Source: Mycoplasmoidaceae bacterium
Lineage (GTDB): Bacteria > Bacillota_I > Bacilli_A > Mycoplasmatales > Mycoplasmoidaceae
Assembly (NCBI GenBank): GCA_024427105.1
Contig: JAKSVR010000019.1
Span: 1-13,380 of the forward strand
DNA: 13,380 bases
Direction of reading: 5' to 3'
The position numbers and the translations under genes were made by a program. Each line of letters begins with the position of its first letter. Within the stretch, counting starts at the first letter, position 1. Under the pieces are notes generated by a model. It was not told where the DNA came from, did no database searches, and was given only the letters and a program-made list of their open reading frames with translations. Positions 7,626 through 13,380 of this stretch are shown in pieces.

Positions 7626-8204
7626 ATGAAAAAAAGTAAATTAATTGTTATTTGCGGGCCTTCAGGCGCAGGAAAGAAAACTGTCTGAAGCGGCGTTATC
7701 GACAAGCCTAAATACAACACTGTCTTTTCAATTTCCATGACAACACGTGAACGAAGAGCTGGCGAAAAAGAAGGCATCGACTACTTTTATGTTAGCCGTA
7801 AAAAATTTGAAAATGCAATTAACCATCATAAGATGCTTGAATGAGCAATCTATGTAAATAACTACTATGGAACACCTAAAGATTTTGTTAAAGACAACTT
7901 GCGTAAACATAAAAATGTCTTTCTCGAAATTGAAATGCAAGGTGCAATGCAAGTAATGAAAAATTGAAAGAAACAACGTAAACTTGTAACTATCTTCATT
8001 GCTCCACCAAGTCTAACCGAACTTGAAAAACGATTAAGAAATCGTCAAACTGAACCAGAAATTGTTATAAAACAACGTTTGATCCAAAGTAAATGAGAAT
8101 TGACAAAAAAAGATTTATTTAAATATGTTATCGTCAATGATTCAATAACTAAAGCTAAACGTCGTTTAGCAATGATTCTTGATAAAGAACTATTAGATAA
8201 ATAA
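7626..8204 (+). CDS. gmk: Guanylate kinase
   Basis: Guanylate kinase phosphorylates GMP to GDP with ATP in purine salvage, essential in organisms that cannot make purines. The 192-residue protein has a P-loop GPSGAGKKT (11-19), the GMP-binding segment [20 protein letters not shown], then [14 protein letters not shown] (Trp encoded by TGA), [11 protein letters not shown] corresponding to the usual DIDVQGA region, and [21 protein letters not shown], all in the family order. Length is normal. It is the first gene of the operon. No ribosome-binding site is seen before the ATG at 7626, and the promoter -10 is close. Its stop codon overlaps the rlmN start in TAATG. In mycoplasmas gmk often sits beside the phosphatase-kinase pair; here rlmN is inserted between them. 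Confidence 0.95.
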
Positions 8205-9253
8205 TGAGTAAGACTTCTTTTTATAATTTTGATCTACAAACATTAGAAAGTTGATTAACTGCTCAAGGTTTAAAACCTTATGCAGCTAAACAATTATTTA
8301 GTTGAGTTTATAAAAAGAATATTACTGATTTCAAACAAATGTCAAACATTGGCAAAGCCAACCAAGACTTATTGACTTCGCTTTTAACATTTGATCATTT
8401 GGAAATTGTTAACTTACTAACTGATGAAAATAAAGAAACAATAAAATTCCTATTTAAATTAAAAGATGACAATTTCATTGAAACGGTAATCATGAAATTT
8501 GATTATGGATATTCTGTTTGTGTTTCAACCCAAGTGGGTTGCAATATGGGTTGCAAATTCTGTGCAAGCGGAACTCATAAGAAAATTCGTAATTTGGAAA
8601 CTAGTGAGATTGTTTTACAATTTTTAATGACTAATGAATGATTATTAGCAAATGCTAATAGTCGTTTATCACATGTGGTTGTAATGGGAATAGGTGAACC
8701 TCTTGATAACTTTAATAATGTTGTTACAGCTTTAAAAATCTTAACAAACCAATATGGTATTGAAATAGGTTCACGTCATATTACTATATCTACCTGCGGT
8801 CTTTGTGATAAGATCATTGCTTTTGCTAAGACCTTACCACAGGTAAATATTGCCATTAGCCTACACGCCCCTAATGATACCATTAGAAATAACCTAATGC
8901 CCATCAATAAAGTCTACCCTTTAGACCAATTAATTACTACCTGCAAGGAATATTTAAATATCACAAATCGTCGTTTAACATTTGAATATATCCTATTAGA
9001 TGGTTTCAATGATAGTGACCAAAATGCTATCGAGCTGGTAAATCTTTTAAAAGGTATATTGTGTTATGTCAATTTAATTCCTTATAATGAAACATATCTG
9101 AGTAACTTCAAAAGGAGCAAACGGGTAAAGCAATTCTTTCATATTCTTAATAAGAATAAATTACAAGCAACAATCCGTCTAGAACGGGGCACAAAGATTG
9201 CCGCCGCCTGTGGGCAGTTAAGGATCCAACACTATGAGAAGAAAATACACTAA
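8204..9253 (+). CDS. rlmN: RlmN, dual-specificity RNA adenine C2 methyltransferase
   Basis: RlmN is a radical-SAM enzyme that methylates C2 of A2503 in 23S rRNA, near the peptide exit tunnel, and of A37 in some tRNAs (family knowledge). The 349-residue protein has an N-terminal helical domain (LKPYAAKQLFSWVY), the Fe-S cluster motif CNMGCKFC with Cys113, Cys117 and Cys120, VVMGIGEPLDN for SAM binding, STCGL, ISLHAPND, EYILLDGFND, and the C-terminal GTKIAAACGQLR, whose Cys336 is the conserved second catalytic cysteine. All expected cysteines are present. Three TGA-coded tryptophans occur before the first internal ATG, so a standard-code reading would truncate it. The start overlaps the gmk stop (TAATG). 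The 3' end overlaps the phosphatase by 20 bases. The end of the gene, around 9181-9223, is clearly more GC-rich than its surroundings. Fe-S supply is probably from the Suf system whose sufB ends at 231. Confidence 0.96.
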
Positions 9254-9989
9254 TGTACATTTTACAATTAAATCAATAAAGGGTAAAAGACCAGTCAACC
9301 AAGATAGTCTATCTTGTGCTTATAACTTTAACCACGAATTCTGCGCTGTGGTTTGTGATGGTATAGGTTCAGTTGCACATTCTGAAAGAGCAAGTAAGAT
9401 TGTTGCTGAAACATTTACTGAATGTTTTGCTAAAACTGGACACATTGAAAACCCAACTGCTTGATTTAAAAAAACTTTAAAAATTGCAATGGATAATCTA
9501 ACAACATTTGCTAAGATTAACAATGAAGCTGGTATTTCTACAACATTAGCAGTATTGCTAATTGTTGGTAAGAAATTCTATACTTACAATATTGGTGATA
9601 CAAGAATTTACGCTTTATTAACTGACATTGCTGAATTATCAATTAAACAATATAGTTATGACCATAACTATAAGAACTACTTAATTGCTTCAGATGCAAG
9701 TGATGATGTTTTAAATGCTAATGCAAACAAATGATTCTCATTAACTAATTACATTGATTCATCAAACCCAAAAGTTGCTAAATTTGATTCTAACTCTGGC
9801 AAAATTGAAGGCAAGACATATTTCTTAATATGTACTGACGGTTTGTACAGTCATGTTCACGATGATGACAAGCGAAAAATTGTTCGTACATATGAACCTC
9901 TTGCTTGACGTATGGCAACTTTAATTTACCGAGCTAAGAGAAACGGTTCAACTGATAACATATCAGGTATTTTGGTGGTAGCAAAATAA
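9234..9989 (+). CDS. prpC: PP2C-family protein phosphatase (PrpC/Stp type)
   Basis: This metal-dependent Ser/Thr phosphatase is the usual partner of the kinase encoded next to it and reverses its phosphorylations. The 251-residue protein has the PP2C metal motifs in order: RPVNQDSL with Asp24, VCDGIGS with Asp42, GISTTLAVLLIVG followed by YNIGDTRIY, ICTDGLYSHV with Asp202, and STDNISGILVV with Asp241. All the expected metal-binding aspartates are therefore present. There is no membrane segment, so it is cytoplasmic. The start at 9234 lies inside the end of rlmN (20-base overlap) and is preceded by AAGGA at a sensible distance, which supports it. The stop overlaps the kinase start in TAATG. 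Two TGA tryptophans split it under the standard code. Compared with the common VADGMGGH motif the second motif is altered (CDGIGS), but the key Asp is kept. Confidence 0.92.
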
Positions 9990-11101
9990 TGTCAGATGTT
10001 TTCCAAACTGGTGCGACATTATATGATTCTCCTTACATTGTAGATAAAGTAATCGGCTCCGGTGGAGACGGTGATGTTTATATTGTTCATTTAAAAAATG
10101 AACCTAAGGTTAAATATGCTGCTAAAGTTTTTAAAAAACCTGAAAAGGTTAATGATGACTATTGAAGAAAACATAGTGATGAAGCTTTTACTTCATTCCG
10201 TATTTCTCAAAAGCCTAATCCTAATCTAGCTATTACACACGATGTGTTTGTAACTAAAGATGACGATATTGTTTTAATTATGGGTTATATTGATGGCGTC
10301 ACCTTACGAACATATTTAAATCGTCATGGTGCTTTAACTCCGAAAGTTGCCTTAAACATCTTTAAAAAGATGTTAAATGGTATTAAGCAACTACACCGTT
10401 ATAAACAACAAATTATCCATCGTGATCTAAAACCAGAAAATGTTATGGTTAGCCATGACTTATCTAAAGTTGTTATTGTTGACTTTGGTATCTCATCTGT
10501 AGTTAAAGCTGATATTAACGAAGTTATGACCAATGAACCAGGATTATATGGTACATCAAGTTATATTCTTCCTGACCTATTACCTGAATATGGTAAAAAA
10601 GAAGGCAACAAGCATATTACCGTACAATCTGATTTCTTTTCATTAGGTGTTATCCTTTATGAAATGATTATGGGAACTTTACCATTTGAACAAATTAAAG
10701 ATGATAATGGTAACCTAAATAAAACTGCAACTATTAAGTTACCGTTGCGTTATGACATGATTAATATTTCTGCTAACCCAACAATCCCAACTTCATTAGA
10801 AAATATTATTTTTAGATGCATTGCATCTAAAGAAATTGATAAGAAATATCGTTATGATGATATTGATCAAATTATTGATGATGTTAACCGTTGCCTACCA
10901 TTATTAGATAAGAAGGCTGACACTACACCACTTCTTAAACCTGTTAATCAACGTTTCTATCAATCTAATCCATTAATTGATATTACCGACACAAGACAAA
11001 ACCAAAAATGATACAAACAATGATGATTCTTTGCAATCATCTTTGGTAGCGCTACTGCATTAATTATTGTCGCAATTGTTTACTTTTTTGTCATAATCTA
11101 A
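9989..11101 (+). CDS. pknB: Membrane-tethered Ser/Thr protein kinase without sensor domain (PknB/PrkC type)
   Basis: The 370-residue protein is a Hanks-type kinase. Visible motifs are the glycine loop GSGGDGDV (23-30), Lys46 in YAAKVF, the catalytic loop HRDLKPEN (His144-Asp146), DFG at 165-167, and SDFFSLGVILYEMIMGTLPF. The activation segment ends GTSSYILPDLLPE, departing from the usual GT-x-x-YMAPE. After a linker of about 50 residues there is one C-terminal membrane helix (about 346-370), and the protein stops at its end. The kinase is thus inside the cell and nothing projects outside: the PASTA repeats of Firmicute PrkC/PknB are missing. In Firmicutes the kinase works with the PP2C phosphatase encoded just upstream, as here (TAATG overlap). 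Targets cannot be told from the sequence; ribosome-associated or cell-division proteins are known substrates in relatives. The next gene starts three bases after the stop. Confidence 0.93.
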
Positions 11102-11104
11102 AAT

Positions 11105-12916
11105 ATGGAACAAGACAAATATAATTGAGACCTAGAAAGTCTTCTAGGCAATAAATCATTAGATGATTTATTTAGAGATTGATATCAAGTTGAACTAAAG
11201 CTAGTTGCTTTAGTAAATAAATTCTATAAGACTAAAGATAATTTTAAGAAATGGCTAGTATTAAGTCAAGAAGCTGATAAACTCGGCAATAGACTTTTAA
11301 TGTATGTTATGAATCATAACAATGAGGAACTAGATAATCCTGAATGAATTGGTTGACAACAAAAGATTGTCTATTTATCAAATGAGCTGTCACTTAAGAT
11401 GTCTCATTTTAGTAATTTAGTAATTGAAAACGAGAATAAGATAAAATTTTATCTTAAAGATCCACAATTAAAAGATTGGACTAGAGAGTTTGAATTAATT
11501 CTTAGAAATAAAAAACATGTTCTTGACAAAAAGTCAGAATTATTATTAACTAAGGTTAGCCCAGCTACTGCTGGAATTGGCGATGTTTATTCAACCCTAA
11601 CTGATTCTGATCTTAAGTTTGCTGACGCAATTGATACTAAAGGCAACCCACATAAGATTCAAACTATTTCTGATGCTATTAAATTATTGAAGAAACCAGA
11701 AGATAGAATCTTGAGAAAAAATGCCTGAGTCAGTTACAACCAAGCATATGATGCTGTTAAGAATACCTTAACAAAAACGTTATATTACAACTATCTAAAA
11801 GTTAATAAGCTTTCACAAATTAGAAATTATAAAAACTATATTGAAGCAGCTTTAGATGCAGAAGAAGTAAATGAAAAGATTTTATTAGCTGCTTATAAGG
11901 CAGTTGCAACTTTTAAATCTGCTAATTGAGCATATAAAACTCATCGTGAAAAACTTATTAAACAAATTCACAAGATTAAAAATCTTGAACCATGAGATTT
12001 ATCTTTAGATTTAACAACAAAGAAAATTCATTATAGTGTTGAACAAGCGCAAGAAGAAGTGATTAATGCTTTGTCTTGCCTAGGTACTAACTACATTAAT
12101 GTAGTTAAGAAAGCTTTTAAAGAACATTGAATTAGTTGATTACCAAAAGCGCATAAAGCAACGGGTGCTTATTCAATTGACAATATATATGGTTTAGACA
12201 AATACTATATCTTAATGAACTTTGACAACACAAGTGACTCTGTTTCAACTATTGCCCATGAAATGGGCCATAGTGTTAATAGTTGACATATTGTACAAAA
12301 TCAAAAGATTTATGCACAAACTGATATGTTTGTTGGCGAGATTGCTTCAATCGTTAATGAAATGTTATTGAATTTCTACTGATTAGATAAATTTCATAAT
12401 GACCAACATATGACATTACATGTTTTAGAAAACATGTTAGGTACATTCTTTGGTTGCACATCACGGCAAATTGTTTTCTCACGATTTGAATATGAAGCTA
12501 ATAAACTAATTAATTCTGGTAAAAGTTTTACCGTTAGTGATGTAGAACGTTTATTTTTAGAATCACGTAAAGAATACGAAGGAGTTAGTGCTAAAGCACT
12601 AGCAAGGATGAAGAAATATCCATACAACTTAACTAATGCATCAATTCTTCGTGTTCCACATTTCTATATGAACAACTTCTATGTTTATAAATACGCTATT
12701 GGGCAAGTAATAGCAATTGTAGTTGCTGATAAAATTTATCATCATGATGAAAAGATGTTAAACAACTACATAAAGTTCTTATCTGCAGGATATTCTATCC
12801 CACCATTAGATATTATTAAAATATTGGGTATTGATCTTGTTAAAGGTGATGTTTATAAACAAGCTCTAACAATCCTAAACAAATTAGTAAAACAATTTAA
12901 GCAAATAAAAAAATAG
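11105..12916 (+). CDS. pepF: Oligoendopeptidase F (M3 family zinc metallopeptidase)
   Basis: PepF cleaves short peptides in the cytoplasm, supplying amino acids to an organism dependent on peptide uptake. The 603-residue length is typical. The zinc site HEMGH is at residues 385-389, with Glu386 catalytic, and the third ligand is in GEIASIVNE (Glu about 412). The C-terminal [19 protein letters not shown] and ISAG-like [10 protein letters not shown] segments are also family marks. The N-terminal part ([11 protein letters not shown]) matches the usual M3B start. Many TGA tryptophans interrupt it under the standard code. The start ATG at 11105 is three bases after the kinase stop and has no Shine-Dalgarno, so coupling is likely. 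In other mycoplasmas rsgA commonly follows the kinase, so pepF is an uncommon last gene here. The TAG stop lies within the bidirectional terminator stem. Confidence 0.95.
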
Positions 12917-12931
12917 GCATTGCCTATTTTT
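12909..12931. terminator. Symmetrical hairpin shared by pepF and hup
   Basis: A 10-bp stem, AAAAATAGGC / GCCTATTTTT, with an ATT loop includes the pepF stop TAG (12914-12916) in its left arm and meets the hup stop (12930-12932) in its right arm. A-run and T-run flanks suggest termination of both convergent units. Confidence 0.82.
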
Positions 12932-13208
12932 AAAATCCTCTTTTAAATTCTTTAGAGAAAACAAACTTTGGTTTTCTAGCAGCAGGAATTGTAATACGTT
13001 TACCTGTTTGTGGATTAACACCTTTTCTTGCTTTACGAGTTACAATTTTTATTTGTCCATTTTCCGTTCTTACTATGTAACCAGTTTTTAATTTACTTTT
13101 TTGTACTTTTGAAGCTGCAGCAAATACTTCTACAACTTTAACTTGAGATAATTTTGTTGGTTTTGCAACTTCAGCAACTAATTGCTTTTTAGTATAAACT
13201 TTTGCCAT
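12930..13208 (-). CDS. hup: HU-family DNA-binding protein
   Basis: HU is a small dimeric protein that bends and compacts DNA in the nucleoid. The 92-residue product starts MAKVYTKKQLVAEVA, a typical HU helix 1, and carries the DNA-binding arm signature RKARKGVNPQTGKRITIPAARKPKF, including the Pro that intercalates in DNA. The segment before it, usually GFG-x-F in HU, is replaced by a TENGQIKIV stretch, so the beta saddle is diverged while the arm is conserved. The protein is very basic. The start at 13208 is supported by an AAGGA Shine-Dalgarno (13216-13220) and a TATAAT box (13244-13249), so the gene has its own promoter. It is convergent with pepF and divergent from tRNA-Lys. The product could also be called IHF/HU-like; HU is more likely in a mollicute. 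Confidence 0.93.
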   Translation of the reverse strand: MAKVYTKKQLVAEVAKPTKLSQVKVVEVFAAASKVQKSKLKTGYIVRTENGQIKIVTRKARKGVNPQTGKRITIPAARKPKFVFSKEFKRGF

Positions 13209-13243
13209 CTTTTTGTCCTTTCTGACGGTTTAAATACACAATT

Positions 13244-13249
13244 ATTATA
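13244..13249 (-). promoter_or_regulatory. -10 box for hup
   Basis: The minus strand reads TATAAT, giving a leader of about 30 bases that contains the AAGGA ribosome-binding site. The -35 is weak. This longer leader with a good Shine-Dalgarno fits a highly expressed gene, in contrast to the nearly leaderless proS. Confidence 0.6.
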
Positions 13250-13285
13250 ACTAAACAAAACTATATGAATTACCTAAAAACTATT

Positions 13286-13291
13286 TATAAT
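13286..13291 (+). promoter_or_regulatory. -10 box for tRNA-Lys
   Basis: TATAAT lies 14 bases before the mature tRNA start, so the precursor would have a 5' leader of about eight bases for RNase P to remove. No strong -35 is visible. It diverges from the hup promoter. Confidence 0.5.
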
Positions 13292-13305
13292 ATATATCGT
13301 TTTAT

Positions 13306-13380
13306 GCTTTGTTAGCTCAGCCGGAAGAGCAAGTGACTCTTAATCACTGGGTCGTGGGTTCGAGTCCCTCACAGAGCACC
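13306..13380 (+). tRNA. tRNA-Lys (anticodon CUU), last base of CCA outside the window
   Basis: The cloverleaf can be drawn by hand: acceptor GCTTTGT with ACAGAGC (one G-T pair), D-stem GCTC/GAGC with the GG pair in its loop, anticodon stem AGTGA/TCACT, and the loop CTCTTAA with anticodon CTT at 13339-13341, so it reads AAG lysine codons. The T-loop TTCGAGT is standard, and the discriminator A plus CC are encoded, with the last A of CCA just beyond the edge. The T-stem GTGGG/CCCTC contains one T-T mismatch (13355 and 13369), which is unusual. Mollicutes commonly have this tRNA besides tRNA-Lys(UUU). Confidence 0.95.

Noticed and set aside
11399..12410. Apparent separate short genes within pepF
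   Set aside because: They are pieces of one 603-codon frame separated by TGA tryptophan codons, with the zinc site in the part between them.

Overview
The window comes from an AT-rich, compact genome of a wall-less bacterium (Mollicutes, Mycoplasma-like). The main evidence is that in-frame TGA codons fall exactly where conserved tryptophans are expected: the WNGPTG motif of phosphoglycerate kinase, the WFPGHM start of the RbgA-type GTPase, and the GRG-C-W-AGP motif of RNase HII. The window must therefore be read with genetic code 4. Read with the standard code, most genes fall apart into fragments. Read with code 4, all of them are intact and cover almost everything. No intergenic gap exceeds about 100 bases. 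I cannot name the species.

Left part (1-2949). The 3' end of sufB (Fe-S cluster assembly) converges on a lipoprotein gene read on the minus strand. A 92-base divergent promoter region, containing a perfect 12-bp palindrome, separates the lipoprotein gene from proS (prolyl-tRNA synthetase). proS is followed one base later by a small, unrecognised two-helix membrane protein.

Middle part, minus strand (2937-5226). A three-gene operon runs leftwards: a seven-helix mycoplasma-type membrane protein, rbgA (50S ribosome assembly GTPase) and rnhB (RNase HII). The genes are overlapping or nearly so. rbgA-rnhB is the same neighbour pair as ylqF-rnhB in Bacillus.

Middle part, plus strand (5311-7571). 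gap and pgk catalyse two consecutive steps of lower glycolysis. They sit one base apart and end at a strong hairpin terminator. Glycolysis is probably the main ATP source, as in most sugar-fermenting mollicutes.

Right part, plus strand (7600-12931). A five-gene operon encodes gmk (guanylate kinase), rlmN (23S rRNA/tRNA adenine C2 methylase), a PP2C-type phosphatase, a membrane-tethered Ser/Thr kinase and an oligoendopeptidase F. Junctions are TAATG overlaps or gaps of a few bases. The order rlmN-phosphatase-kinase resembles the Firmicute rlmN-prpC-prkC arrangement, but the kinase has lost all extracellular sensor domains. The operon converges on hup (HU DNA-binding protein), and a tRNA-Lys(CUU) diverges from hup at the right edge.

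Three convergent gene pairs (sufB/lipoprotein, 168-residue membrane protein/rnhB, pepF/hup) share one nearly symmetrical hairpin each. Stop codons lie in or against the stems, so each hairpin probably terminates both strands. I see no mobile elements, CRISPR arrays or phage genes. This is mostly a housekeeping region. The items most worth a second look are the sensor-less kinase/phosphatase pair in a translation operon, the promoter palindrome, and the three unrecognised membrane or surface proteins.
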